The notes: a model not told the origin generated them from the sequence alone. A stretch of 64,000 nt of DNA from Plasmopara viticola (GCA_001695595.3 MBPM02000015.1:186001-250000); one strand, 5' to 3'; positions 21,386 to 33,628 are shown, counted from the first letter of the stretch. Numbers and translations: made by a program.

Positions 21386-22125
21386 CACTTCTTTTGACTT
21401 CGCTTTAACGTCCGTAATTCGCCAGATGCTTGAAATAGTGTTTTTTGTGCTTTGGCTGCTTTCTCTTAGAAATAACGAATTCCATTTTCGAGCGATCTTC
21501 GCTCATTATCGCTCTCCAAACGCAGCTCTTCGAACCGGACAGACCAAGACTTTTCCAAAGATCGATTCGCATCGTTGGCATGAACAGAGGAACATTGCAA
21601 CACTTCCAACTTGCCTTGACTAGAGCGTAGTTGTGACGCCAAGTGCTCACGCTTGGAATTCACCGATTAATCATGTTGTTTCCAGCATGCTTGCAGTGCT
21701 TGACTCCTTGTTTTAAACTCTTCTTTAAGCGCTGTAATAGTCTCACGCACAAGACTAATCACCGACTGTTGTCTATTTTTCTTCAAGACCAGACGGTCAC
21801 AACTTAAATGAGAGCATAGCTCCACCTTGACACTATCAAGCTCTCGCTGGGCTGCCTCTTTGTTATCTTTGAGCGCAGACGCCGCTTGCAATGCTGCGCT
21901 TGCCCGTCGACATTCGTCATCAACTTGTCGCAACAGCAAACTCTTTTCCAAAGCAAATTGTTGTTGCCAGTGCGTCTGTCGCTGTCGAGCTGCCGAACTT
22001 GTTAAGGACTTGGCAGACAATGCGTTTGCCAGCTGCTTCTCTACTTCCTGCACCTGAGTTGCCCGTCGCGTCAACTCTATATGTTGATGTAATTGAATTT
22101 GCCAAGAGTTTGCAGGGTGTTCATG
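21386..22125 (-). pseudogene. Coiled-coil protein gene remnant
   Basis: Minus-strand reading from about 22125 gives HQHIELTRRATQVQEVEKQ, then a heptad-rich protein (HWQQQFALEKSLLLRQVDDE, ELDSVKVELCSHL, TALKEEFKTRSQALQACWK). A stop at 21667 is followed by continuing coiled coil (SQLRSSQGKLEVLQ, RFEELRLESDNERRSLENG to 21466). After a frameshift comes EKAAKAQKTLFQASGELRTL up to 21386. Both ends lie within the inverted repeats, there is no start ATG in context, and there are at least two breaks. The protein family cannot be named. It resembles centrosomal or ciliary coiled-coil proteins in composition. It looks like a captured or duplicated gene fragment. Confidence 0.6.
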
Positions 22126-22250
22126 GTGATGTTACTGCGGAAGAATACGTCAAAGTTGCGTGGAAAGTCGCGGTTTTAACGTCGAAAAGTAGTTTTGGGA
22201 TAAGTTGCATCTGAGATTGGTGTAGCATATGAGAATTGATATCACGACTG

Positions 22251-22356
22251 AGAATTAACCTTCCAGCCAATCACAGAGAAGAAATGCCGATCAATTTAAT
22301 TCATATAAACATCAGTGCGCGAAAAGTGCCTGCTCGGTATCATTTCCCTAAATTTA
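22251..22356 (-). repeat. Inverted repeat, right arm
   Basis: The arm runs from ATCACGACTGAGAATT to CATTTCCCTAAATTTA and is the inverted partner of 21261-21385. It lies about 100 bp upstream of the IWS1 start codon, so it probably forms part of that gene's promoter or 5' leader. Confidence 0.75.
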
Positions 22357-22453
22357 ATATGCTTTGACTTTTCTATCGAGCTCTAGTTATTTCCAATTGG
22401 CTTAAAATACGGTTCCTAAATTGTAAAGGCAGCCCACCGGAAGCCCTGCAGTC

Positions 22454-24187
22454 ATGGGGAGCTCTGATGGTACGCAATTCGACCTCCACATCGTGCTCTA
22501 ATGTGCAAGTAACTCTTCTTTACTAGAGGATGAACGCAAGAAGCGCAGTATCAACGAGATGTTTGGTGACGAAGACTCGGACGATTCCGGAGACGAGCAG
22601 CTTTCTCGCCGTACGTCTCTTCCTCTCGCTTCTTGACTCTCTCTCTACTATTGATCGACTAACATGTATATTGTCTATAGCCACCACTGCTACCACCAGT
22701 GCTGATGCGTCCGGGTACCCTTATTGTGTAATATGTCTCAAAACCTCTCTCTTACTACCATAGTATTGCAATGTTCATATTGCTAGTCTCTTTGGCTCGG
22801 ATTCCGAAAGTGACGATGACGAGAAGGTTCGTAAACGACCCGTCTCACCACCTACGAAACGTGTGAAAGAGGAGGACAAGCGTGCAGGTGAAGGCGACGA
22901 ATATGATTCGGGCGACGACGCTGTGGCTACCAAAGATGACGACGACTTTATCGACGGAGACGACGATCTGGCCGATGTGTTGGTGGAATACAATCAAGAA
23001 CGTCAACAGTTTGACGACGAGCGTCCATTGAATGATGTGCAGCCGCTGCAAGAGCAAAAGGACGATTTCTTTGAAAATACACTCAAGTCCCTCAAGACTG
23101 GCCGCGCTCGCGCGAAACTCAACTTGTCTCCGCAAGAAATGGAGCAGATTACCCAAGAAGTGCTGTATCGTATGGACAAGGCGTATGCGGATGACTTGGC
23201 CAGTATCGCAGCCCATCGACCAGCGCTTGAAAAGATCAAGTTTGTCGACCATGCGCTGCATATGCTTCGTAAAATGCAATTCCAGCCAATGTTGCTCGAT
23301 TTCGATCTCCTCACGGTACGTGGTGTCCTCGTTGGCTTTGATTCTTCTACCGTGGTGACTTTTCAACAATTATCACACGTAGATTGTCAAAAAGTGGATT
23401 CAGCCTCTTGAGGACGGCACGTTGCCCAACGTTGGGTTGCGAACCAAGATGCTAGAGATGGTTAGCCGAATGCCCGGTGTGTTGTGTCGAGACAATGTGA
23501 TAGTGGTCGGCAACATGCTGATGACGCGTGGTCTGTACAGTGTTTAAGGAACATTTAAAGCGCAGTGGACTTGGCAAAATTGTCATGCTGTTGATGAAAC
23601 ACCCGCAAGAGGTAAGAAAAGGTTGCGTTTGTTGCGACAATCAAGGAACTGAGTGTCGTGTGTGAAAACTGGAGTAGACCAATGAAAACAAAGAGCTGTG
23701 TCGCAGTTTGGTCGAGCGTTGGAGTCGCGCTGTCTTTAACAAGACGCTGGACTTTTCGAAACTGGCGGAATTGGAAGCAGAGAAGGCAGAGAATGAACTT
23801 TACCGCCGTCGCGAGCGCGCGTACGGTTCTTTCATTAGTTGGTGGCCTCACGTGCCTGAACTAATTGACTTGGTGTTTTCTGACAGACGCAAACAAAAGA
23901 AGTCGAAAATCAAAGCGCGTGCTGCTGAGCGTGGCGGCAATGTCTTTAACGGCCGCAGTACCGAATCGGACGTGAAGCTGGATGTGTCAGAGCGAGCAGA
24001 GTTGCCAGAGCAGCTCCACATTGATTTCTTGCTCCGTCCGCAATCCAAAATCGCCGTGAGTGCCACGCAAGCTCGAAAGGTGGACCCGGATTCTCGTAAA
24101 GCGCGTCTAGTCAAGCGGATGCAGGAGATTGCGCGACCGGGTAGAAAGACAAAGCGTGCGACCGGCGTCAGCATCGAAGGCAGATAG
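22454..24187 (+). CDS. IWS1: Transcription elongation factor IWS1/SPN1
   Basis: Eight coding exons close exactly in frame: 22454-22469, 22527-22610, 22681-22714, 22787-23315, 23383-23476, 23541-23611, 23678-23820 and 23887-24187 (423 residues). The N-terminus is acidic (INEMFGDEDSDDSGDEQ, then LFGSDSESDDDE), as usual for IWS1, which binds Spt6 and histones through such stretches. The TFIIS N-terminal (LW) domain spans about residues 170-300, with FVDHALHMLRKMQFQP, KKWIQPLEDGTLPNVGLR, FKEHLKRSGLGKIVMLLM and ENKELCRSLVERWSRAVF. The C-terminus is basic. IWS1 travels with RNA polymerase II and Spt6 in elongation, splicing and mRNA export. The last intron (23821-23886) is short and its sequence is open in one frame, so reading through it is possible, but removal gives the expected RRERA-RKQKK junction. 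The first exon codes only five residues. Confidence 0.88.
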
Positions 24188-24374
24188 AGTCTCAGAGAGA
24201 GGCCTTTTCGTGTTCGATTGCATACAAGCTAGTGTTTTCGCTCCAATCTCTTGTTGTGCCTCTTTGCTTATCGTAGATGATTCTTTACTCTGTCTTGTAA
24301 CTTGAGGTCGAACAAGGTTACTGGGAATACATGCGATGAGACTTTGAAACAGCCGTGGAAGCGTCATGCTTTAA

Positions 24375-26657
24375 ATGGTGAGAAACGACACCGACCATGA
24401 AAATAGCTCAGAACGACGTCGGGCCAACATTGTAAGCAAGCAGATGCGCCACCATGATGCGGCGAGTAGCCAGGCGATCAATGGTGGGATTTCTGTCGAT
24501 TCCAAGAACGGGCAGGACGGTAGAGGGGTTGAGAGGGATAGAGACAAAGGTGGTGAACAGGAGGAAAGTCTTCAAGCATGCACTGGCAGTAGCAGCCTCT
24601 TTTTGAGAGATGAAGACTCGGAGCGTGTGTTTCCCGCGCCGACGAGTCATGTGGCGTTGCTGAACAAGGAGTTGAAAGCTCTAGAGACGCGGTATTTCCG
24701 GACACGATTGGGCTTGGAGAAGACAACAGAGAAAGTGAGCAAGGTTCCGTTTGGGTCGATGCGTCCTTGAATGTAATGATTTGATTCTTCTATTGCTTAG
24801 AATGCCCAATTACGCCGTGAGATGAAGACCGTGCATGGGCAGAAGGCCAAATTAGAGCGTGAGACTGCCAAGCTACGTCATCTCGTAAGGCTCGTGGTTG
24901 ATGTCATGTAGCTGCTGGTCACGAGTTGAACGTGTTTGATGTCTCAGGTTGACCGGATTCAATCAGAGCGCAAAGAGATGGAGCACCAAGCGATCAGTAA
25001 TCGAGACTATGCCAAGAAAATTGAGCATCGGTTTTTCATGGGCACCAAGGGCAAGTCTCTGGCAAAGTGTAACCTTGAGCTTAGCTCTCAGCTACGGCAG
25101 CTAACGGCAACGCTCAAGGAGCGAAACGAGGCGCTGGAAACAACGCAACAAGAACGGAACGACGCTAGAGATAAGCTCTCTATCGTGCAACGTGCTTTAG
25201 AGACACGACTCGAAGCGTTTGTGATGAAGGGATCGTTGCATACTGGTCTTCTCTTTGAGATTTCAAAGCTTCAGGACCATAGTGAAGCGTTGGCGCTGCA
25301 ACTCGAGCAAGAGCGAAAGCTCGTATCAACTCTACGAACGGAGCTCCAGAGCTCTCTCAAGTACCAAGAGGAACTTGAAGACACGCGTACGGTGCGGGAG
25401 ACGTGGGTAGCAACGTTAGAGAAGGAGCGTGCTGCACTTGATGACAAGATGGCGCAACTTTCCGGCGACAAGCAGTTGGCTGCTTGTGAAAAGGCCACAC
25501 TGCTTCGCTTTATCCACGAGCAAGCCGAGACGAAATTCCAGCTCGAAGCGCGGCTTCAAGACGAACAGGCCCAACGACGGCAGAAAATGGACCGAGCAAA
25601 GCACCAATTACAAGGGGAACGACACGAGAATCAAAAGCTGAGAACAAGTATTGAGCTAGCTCACCAGGAGATTGAGCGGCAGCGCGTGGAACTCGAACGA
25701 GTCGTGGCTTTGCTTCGTGAGCAACAAGACGTTCATGTGGCCCAGAAATGTCGAGAGACAGCCCAGCAATTGGAGGTAGAGCGACTCACAGATGCTCGTA
25801 CGAAGCTTGAAGCTGACCGTCTCGCGGCGAAAGACGTTTGTCGTGAGCTACAAGCCACAGTGGAACAGTATGAAGACAGCGGCCGTCAGTTGCGATCCGA
25901 GATTAAAACACTGGAAGAAACCCAGCGCGAGCTTCTCAAAAAGCTAGAGACAAAACAATTGGAAGAACGCGCGCTTCGGGAAGCAATGGAAGGTGCGCTA
26001 CAGGATTTGGCAGCCTTGTCAAAGCAGCGCAATGATGCCGCGAGAGCTATGAGCGAGGCTGTGACCATTAGTGCGTCTTCGCTGGAAGAGCAACAGGCGT
26101 TGGAACACCAAGTCGAAGCACAGCGCTTGCAGATCGAGAAACTTAAAAGCGCCAAGAATTTACTACAAAATGCCATGCTCGAACAACTCGCTGCGTTGCG
26201 AAAACAATTGCACATTGAACGTCGCCAACGAAATGAAGCAGAAACGCGACTGAAGCAATTCCATTCGCCAATACTTGAAGTGGCCAAGACACAGCAGGTG
26301 CTTTCAATGACTCGAGCACGAGAAGATCAGCCTCATGATAGAGAGACGGCAGACAGCGACGCACCGCAACCGCTGCCGTCCGCTCCTTTGCCGTCGTCAG
26401 CTCCATTGCCCCCGTGTCTATCTACACGTCTGGCATTCGCACGGTCTTCGCCAATACCTTCATCATCGACTTCATCATCAGGCGAAGAAGACGCTAGTGA
26501 AGCGGGAGACAATGCCTTTTGTTTGGTAAAACGAATGTCCACAGCTTCCGTGACACCAATTTCCACGGATGATGCGAGAGCACACGTCTCTCTGTTAGAA
26601 CTTGCAGAAACCAGTGACGACCATTTAAGCCACCAGCAAGTAGAACGAGTTAGCTAG
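24375..26657 (+). CDS. Long coiled-coil protein, unknown family
   Basis: Three exons (24375-24734, 24801-24884, 24948-26657) encode 717 residues. Residues 1-100 are polar and disordered. From HVALLNKELKALETRYFRTR (about 93) to about residue 600 the protein is an almost continuous coiled coil rich in Glu, Gln, Arg and Leu (for example ELEDTRTVRETWVATLEKER and EEQQALEHQVEAQRLQIEKL). The tail is Pro- and Ser-rich (PLPSAPLPSSAPLPP, then a Ser run). No motor, kinase or membrane segment is visible. It could be a centrosomal, basal-body or cytoskeletal scaffold, but nothing fixes this. It starts 187 bp after IWS1 on the same strand and ends only 24 bp from the convergent GPCR-phosphatase gene. Confidence 0.8.
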
Positions 26658-26681
26658 CATTGACATGATTAAATACCATTT

Positions 26682-29600
26682 TTACATCGAGCACAAGACA
26701 TCACCGTGCAAATAGCCCACGTGCTTGCCTCCCCACGTGAGACTGACATCAAACGGAATCGGCGTGGCTTCACTTAGGACAGGCGCGGCATGCATCATCA
26801 ACTCGGATTCCTTCAGACACAGCACACCTTGACCTCCATGTCCCTTCTCGGCTTTAATGCTAATGGCAATGTGCACTCCTCCATTGACTGCCTTGGTGAT
26901 GGCTGAATGGGTCACACCCTTGGACATGGCTTCTTTCCACGCGACCGTGCGATAATTCGTGTACGCCAACTGCGATTCTTCGTCCCCATCCACACGAGCG
27001 CTCGACTGAAATCCATTCTGAACCAAATGCGCGACCTCGTACACTTTACGTTGAAGCGCGTAGGCATCTTCAGATGGCAACGGGAAGATCGTAGAGATGC
27101 TCACTGGCTCCAATGGCACTAGTTCGAGTCGCGATGCAGCAAGAGCAGTAAGGTGCTCATTCGTCGTAGGCACGGGCTGACTGTTCGTTGGTCCACCCGT
27201 CCCATCCGAGTATCGATTCGGGGTCGTCGTTGCTCTTGAGCTCGAAGTGCTCGTCGAGTGGAGCCGACTCTTTCGTAGCACTCGATTCACCACTTGCGCG
27301 ATGGTGGACTTGTTGCGACAACTAGTCACGTTGACACTGTGCTCGTCACTGCTGCGTGTACTGTTCGAGTGGATCACGTCGTGGCTGCTCTGGCTGTGAT
27401 GGCTACTCGACGCGTTCGAGTCCCGTCCTCGTCGACGCGGCCCCATTGGCTGCACGACGGACCCTTCTCCATCGCGCTCGTACGTCCAGATATTGGCGTC
27501 CAGCTTGATCAATTTCAGTTTAAACTCATGGACGTCGCGCTTGTCGCGTAAAGCATGTTTTCCTTGCCGCATGTCAGCATTCGCAGCTTCGTCCATATTG
27601 TACGTAAAAAACCGGTCAATCTCCAGCTCGTAGATGCTGCAGATTGGCTTGTGGGTCGACATGACAATCTTCTCACTTGACCAATACTTGACGTTCCTGA
27701 TTCGGTGTTTCGTATCACTTAACGAATGCGCCAAAATCCGATCCTTGTAAGCCGGGGAAGAGTCGACGGGCGTCTCGTCGTCTGCTTCACAGAAAAACTT
27801 TTGACACGACCGGTCTCCGACCATTGAGTACTTCGCTGCGATGCCAATTTTACGAGGAAAGGAGGGTAAAAAGCGAATTGGAGGCTCTTCAAAGCCAGTG
27901 AAGATCTCTTTGGCATCGATCGAAGCTAAGAGCTCATCGTACCGAAGCACTTGCAGCCACTTGTCGGTCGTGTTTTCACTCACCAAAACCGACTTGGCCA
28001 AGAGATCGCGGATTTTTTTACAGCTTCCGCGAGCAAGTGGTACAAAGTGACTACTCGACACTTGCCGGTCCATTAACTGCTGCTTGTTCGTAGCCGCCAC
28101 TAGACCAACACGGTCTCCAGTCGGTAGCTGGTCATCCAAGAGTGCATCCCAAGTGGGCGTAGTTGCACTGGTCTCATCTTCGTCGTGAAGGACGATTGCG
28201 ATGCTACCATTGTCTTTCTCCTCCTCACCTGTACCGTGTGTATTATTGTCTCCTTGTTGCAGTGGATCGGATGGAGACTTTAAGAGCGTGAACGGGACAC
28301 TGTCGTCACAGATCGTAAGCACTTCTTCAAGCATATCGTCGCTGCTCGACGACGAGGACGGGCTCTCATTGCTACTTTGCGAGCTGTCCCACGCATCGAG
28401 ACTTTGTCCGTGCGCGATCTTTTGCTGCTCGAGCGGCAAGTCGACGCTTTCGGCTCGACGGATAGCCTTCATCTGGACATCAATGGCCGTATCGGTCGCT
28501 TGCTTCAACGACTCGGCCTTGTACGCTTGATCAATCGCGGTGAACAACGCCGTTGTCGTCATGCCAATGTCGTAGTTTAAATTCCCAGAAATGATCGTGT
28601 GATGGTAGAGATTCGGGAAATCCACGGCGGCTCGATCGGCGTCCATGCCAAACGAGTGAATGAGGCTCGACGCAATCGTGTGCTTTGCAATGATACTGTC
28701 AAGTGGATGATCTAGTCGTTGCGCGCTAGTATTATGTGACGTGCTGAGGTTGCACGATACGAACGCAATTGAGGCGTCAAAGTAGCGAAGGGGGATGCCC
28801 ACGACTTCGTCAAAGGTTTTTCGCTGGGCCCAAATTCGACCGTCCGCGGCTTGAAACTTTACGTTCCCACTCGCGTCGTCTGCATTGTTGACAAAGACAA
28901 TTTGACACACGGACGCCTACCACAAGCATGAGAGTGAGCATAAAATGACAAAAAATGTGCGCAGAAATCAACACGTACATCCTGGACGTGACCGCGCATC
29001 GCCGTGCCTGCAATGGATGTGATGGAGCGGTACGCCGTGGGGTAATTCACTTGAATCAAAAAGCCTCGAATGGCCTGTTCAATGGCCTGTACTTCGACGC
29101 AATGTTGGAGTGAAAAGACGTAGAGATCCTTGCCTGCTGGGATCCAGTCGTTTAGATTCGTAGGACATGGACGCCAATTCATATCAAACGTCGTGACAAA
29201 GATCGTGGCCGTGCCCATTTGATCCCGTTCTTGGTCCCGCCATTGCATAGACTGGCGGAGCATGTTTTCCGAGAGTTTGGTATTTTTGATCGACAAGCCA
29301 TTCGTACTCACCCAGGGTTCACGGACGTGCCGGACAACCCAAATGTGAAATTTGCCATAGATCACTGCATTCACAAAGCCTTGAAGGGGTACAATCGTCG
29401 CGTGCAACAAATCGAGCGGATAGGAAGATTGGCCCGTGATCGTCGTGTACGCGCGGTCCACGACGGCGGGCAACCAGCAAAAGATAAATCCGGAAATGTA
29501 AATGGTGAGATTGTGCACGACGACGTAGTAAGCGTCGTTGGCGTCGTCGTTCTGATTCGTCTTCAATCTCTTTTTCATATTGATTTTGACCAAGACGAGA

Positions 29601-30341
29601 AAAACAGTCATGGCCGTCCCTCCTGCAATAATCCAAAAGTACAAGGCCCCAAACATCCACAAGAGATTGTTGTTGTCCTCCTTGGCAATCCAACACCAAA
29701 GTCGCGCGTCCCCAAACTTGTTGAAAAGGAGGCAAATGAACGGGATTCCGACGGAAAAGAAGAGGGTACTGCTAATGTACCACTTGATCTTTTTCATGAG
29801 CATTTGCTGATCTTCGCCCATGCACACCCAGCGGTACAAATTCAGTGCCATGATAAAGTTCCACATGATTGGCGCGCCGTCGCCAAACGTAATGACTATA
29901 GAAAAAACGCAAGTCAGGATGCCAAGACCTTATAAAATAAAGTGACGGATTGTCGGCGTACCAAAAGCTTGGAGCTTGCACAGTGGAGTCACGGGCTCGC
30001 CAGCATCCTGGTCAAAGGTATCTGTAAATAAGTCACCAAACGCACGTCCGGTGGCACCAAAGAGGTCCTGCAACAATGTATGTTAGAAAAAACATAGCCC
30101 ATTGGATAAAGCTACTTCATCATACGTAGTACGCGATAATGTGAATGAGTTCTTTGGTGACATCGAGGTGGTGTGCTGAGGCAGCGTAGACCGAAAGGGA
30201 CTTGGCTTTGAGTCTCCGGGCATACCAGTACCGACCAATGATGTAGAAGGAGCCGATGATTGAAAGAACTGAGGCCGTGGCCGATGCAACTGTCTGGTAG
30301 TAAAGTAGTTGCTTCTCGTGCGCAGACGACGGTAGGCCCAT
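26682..30341 (-). CDS. GPCR-inositol polyphosphate phosphatase fusion (GPCR-bigram type)
   Basis: Four exons on the minus strand: 30126-30341, 29962-30067, 28979-29895 and 26682-28916, giving 1157 residues. Residues 10-300 hold seven hydrophobic helices of a Dictyostelium cAMP-receptor-like GPCR (VLSIIGSFYIIGRYW, GDGAPIMWNFIMALNLYRWV, WWIAK-type loop, ISGFIFCWLPAVVDRAY, LQGFVNAVIYG). From about residue 330 an IPPc (5-phosphatase) domain follows: NWRPCPTNLNDWIPAGKDLY, GIPLRYFDASIAFVSCNL, SGNLNYDIG (about 525), a Ser-rich insertion of about 200 residues, RFLPSFPRK, PAYKDRILAHSL and STHKPICSIYELE. About 300 more residues end in LTWGGKHVGYLHGDVLCSM. Oomycetes are known to carry such GPCR-bigrams, linking a receptor directly to phosphoinositide metabolism at the plasma membrane. 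Two catalytic motifs deviate (GDLNYR is GNLNYD, SDHKP is STHKP). The start ATG at 30341 was chosen because the frame is closed just upstream by TAA and no earlier ATG exists in frame. Confidence 0.85.
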
Positions 30342-32466
30342 CGGGTGCAATTTGCAAAGTAACTCAAAATCCCAAACCACTGGAAGAGGTACAGAATTGT
30401 CTTCTAAGCAATGTTTCACCAAAGGCAACGCGATCACAAAGATAAATTATACCATAGAGACTTCATCACGCATAAACACTATTCAACAAGAAAGACAGAC
30501 ATTAGATGTTAGAATCTATAAAGTATTATAATACTGGCTTAGAACGCAGCGACACACAGGGTGCAAGAGCGGAACATCTGCACATATTACAGTACCAAAA
30601 AAAACCGGGTCCCTTTAGATGAAGCGACACATCATGTTGCGACTGCGTTCGATGCAAGATGAAAACGATAATTAGCGCCTCATTAGATGGCTTGGACGTG
30701 TGAGCTTGCTCTATGTTTTTCTTAAAGACGCCTACGACATAATCAGATTATAAAATCAGATTCGGCCTGGTCGGTGTCTGCGCCGGGGACGTACAGTTCT
30801 GTAGAACTGACAAAAATTTTTAGATCCACCTCCTATTTTATAGAGGACACGTACTGTTCTACTTGCCTGACCGACGGACGCACTTGATTTATTTAACATA
30901 ATGACTCGTGACTTAAAGTTAATTTTAAGCTCACGACCTGCTTCTGGTGGTGCGCCCACAATAAATTTAGTCGCTTAAAACACGAGAAAGGGACATCGAA
31001 ACTGAGGGAGTCGAATGTGGCGAACTTATAAGCGTACCACAGTGTAGCCATTAAACAGGATATGGCAACATCATGCTGGCCGGCCTGGAATTAGCATTAT
31101 TCACGGCGATATGAACCATTACGTGGAGGTAACACTGCTGGTTGACTGGTACAATGGGTGGCTGACCTGCGAATCGTTTTAAAAGAGCGTCTTGACGTGT
31201 GGATTGTCAAGCTTGCGGTTCTGCAAAGTATGCTAATTGCACAGAACATCGTAATGAAGCAGCTGGTGGTTGCAAAAGCGAAGGAGATGCACACAGCAAC
31301 AACCAAGCAGACGATTACATTAACAAGACAGCAACTCAATAGGTGAGCAATTTGACAAAAATATTGGCATGGCAATTAAATGGTTCGTAACCTTAGTGTA
31401 GAAGGAAACACATAACGGTAGCACTTTTTGAAAACCCAAGGGCAAACGGGGTGACGTAGACATTTAGAGACTGCACACGCTACGTTACCACTGCGAAGTC
31501 TCATCCTTCTGCTCGACGCCTACGCTCGCGCTGGCATCGCTTCCATCGCGTTCGTTTGAAGTAGCACAGTGGATCTGTCTTTACCACTTACATTAACACA
31601 AAGTAAAAATCTTGCTCGTCGTGTTAAGCCATTGTGCTTTTCACAAATCCGTGGACTTTCAAATTCTACACCACTTGTAAGACACGACTTAGTCAGGTTT
31701 GCCGCACATTTGATTCTGCTATGGTTTTTTTCCTGCGAAATTGAACTAGGCTAACACCATGAGTTCACGCCGTCTGACTTGACTTGACCCTTTATTGAAA
31801 GAGTTAGCCGTAACCAATTTTAATGCTATGTGCTGAGCACACACTGGAATTAGTGTCATGCCATCCAGCCTTCGATAGGTTAGAGGAGCAATTTGCTTAA
31901 AACAAGGCGATTTTCCCCATTACCATTATTTTAAATTTAAATGCGTCGAATAAAATTAATGCTTTCAAATAGTCGACGTGCGACTACGATAGACTATTTA
32001 ACGGCGTTTTTCAAGTAAGGTTGACTAGCCGAGCGACGCGGCCCATCGCTCCACCTACTGACTTTGGTTCGTCATAATGAGTAGAACGTGCAATATATAG
32101 TCGCACTCAAGGAATTAGGAGGCCTTCCAGGCGAGAGCCGCTTAGTCATCCAAACACGATCAAATACATCTACCACCCTACAAGGAACGACCACGAGTTC
32201 CACGTACCGCTCCGATAGATGCTGTTCCGACGGACTTATTCATAGCTGTCAATTTTACCTTCTTACTCCTCAGAAAGCTACAGAAAAGCAGCACGCGGTC
32301 TACTGACCACTGCTTAATGCGTAGAAGTTTGAATACTATGGCATACAGCAATTAAGGACCTTTTATCTCACAGGGTTTTTATCGGTAAATATAATAGACA
32401 TTAAGCCTTAAATGTAAGACCAATACTATTTCTTAGGAGTCAGACAGATACTCGTTTTTATAAAAC
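30342..32466. other. Gene-poor interval
   Basis: About 2.1 kb without a recognised gene. It presumably contains the promoter of the GPCR-phosphatase gene at its left edge. A hairpin-like GTACAGTTCTGTAGAACTG sequence lies near 30790. The rest looks like decayed AT-rich DNA. Confidence 0.45.
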
Positions 32467-32478
32467 AAAGCCAAGAAG

Positions 32479-33628
32479 TTTTCGGAAAAGGTTGGGGTGA
32501 CGCCCTCCTTCCAAGCGCGGGGGCTTAATGCTCGCGCGCTTCGGGCAGGTGCTCTCGGGCATCTGCAGGTCTCTAACGAGTCTCACCCTCGACGCGACGG
32601 TCTCCAGCACCAGGCCAAACCCCCTTCCACGTCCTTAATCGCGCCAACCGCATCCGGATTGGCTCCTTTAATGTGAATTCTCTAGGTTCGAAGCGCAAGA
32701 AGCATGTAACACTCCCCGAAGATCTCCGGCGCTACCGCGTCGATATCCTTGGCCTCCGCGAAACCAAGATCTACGATAGAGGTGAGCACCGCATTGATGA
32801 CTTCCTTCTAACCCTGAAAAAAAAAAAACGAAGCCAAGACCGAAGTCACCGAAATCCGCCGCCACTGCAACCCGTCGGGCGCCACTCGACACGCCCGATC
32901 CCGAGAAGAAACCTGGCACCACACTAAGAAGCTCGGAACACTCCTCGGCGATATTAAAGATCTATCCCGACGCAAGTCCCTGGCCACCCTCGCGCTCCAC
33001 CGCCTCTGGTCCGTCTGGCTCCGCCCCACGTTCATCTCACCCAAGACACGCATTCGATTGTACAACACCTACGTTCTACCGATTCTGCTGTACAACTGGG
33101 CTCTTACCAAGTCAGAGCTCCACGGCCTCGAGAGTTTCCATCGCCGCCAGCTTCGCTACGCTCTTGGCTATCGCTACCCCCGACCCATTTCGAATGCAAG
33201 ACTCTACGACCTCTGTGATGAGCGGCCGCTGAGACTACGACTGACACAAGCTCGCTGGCGCCTGTTTGGCCATGTACTTCGCCGCTATCCCGACATTCCA
33301 GCTGACCTCCAGATGCGAGCCTACTTCTTCTCCACCGCAGCAAAATGGCGCGGACGTTCCCGCACCACGCTCCCCTCGACACTCGACCACAATCTTGTTT
33401 CCCGTGGCCCCGGCTTTCGACTCCGGATAGCACAAGACCTCGAAGTGGTACGTACCCTTGCACAAGACCGAAAGAAATGGAAGACCCATTTGACCTCGGT
33501 GCTGGATGCACTGCCCGCCGAACGAGACTCGACGTATGCGGACACCACTCTATGCCGTGGACTAGCCAGACTGAGCCTAGCACGTGCATACCTTGGCAAC
33601 GCGATAACGTAATACATTACATTACATT
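32479..33628 (+). mobile_element. Internally deleted LINE (non-LTR retrotransposon)
   Basis: The element is 1150 bp, bounded by the 12-bp target-site duplication AAAGCCAAGAAG at 32467-32478 and 33629-33640. It starts TTTTCGGAAAAGGTTGGGG and ends in a TACATTACATTACATT-type microsatellite tail, typical for target-primed reverse transcription. Near 32655-32815 it codes RIGSFNVNSLGSK and LRRYRVDILGLRETKIYD, the beginning of an APE-type endonuclease. After an A-run the sequence jumps to the C-terminal part of the reverse transcriptase ORF (about 32880-33612), with RLYNTYVLPILLYNWALTKS, FHRRQLRYALGYRYP and RWRLFGHVLRRYPDIPAD. The catalytic RT core is missing, so this copy is not autonomous. The nearly perfect target-site duplication and the 184-codon open frame suggest a fairly recent insertion. 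Confidence 0.85.

Noticed and set aside
21261..22356. Classical cut-and-paste DNA transposon
   Set aside because: No transposase is present, and no target-site duplication was found outside the arms; kept only as an inverted-repeat finding.
23708..24187. Continuous 159-codon frame across 23821-23886 in IWS1
   Set aside because: Removing the GTACGG...GACAG intron restores the expected basic junction and keeps frame, and the retained peptide (SFISWWPHVPELIDL) is foreign to the family.
28911..28916. A start codon for a separate phosphatase gene at 28910
   Set aside because: That first codon reads GTG, and a canonical intron (28917-28978) joins the phosphatase to the GPCR exons in frame.
30342..30437. 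Longer GPCR N-terminus starting at a GTG at 30437
   Set aside because: GTG starts are not used in oomycete nuclear genes; the ATG at 30341 precedes the first membrane helix.
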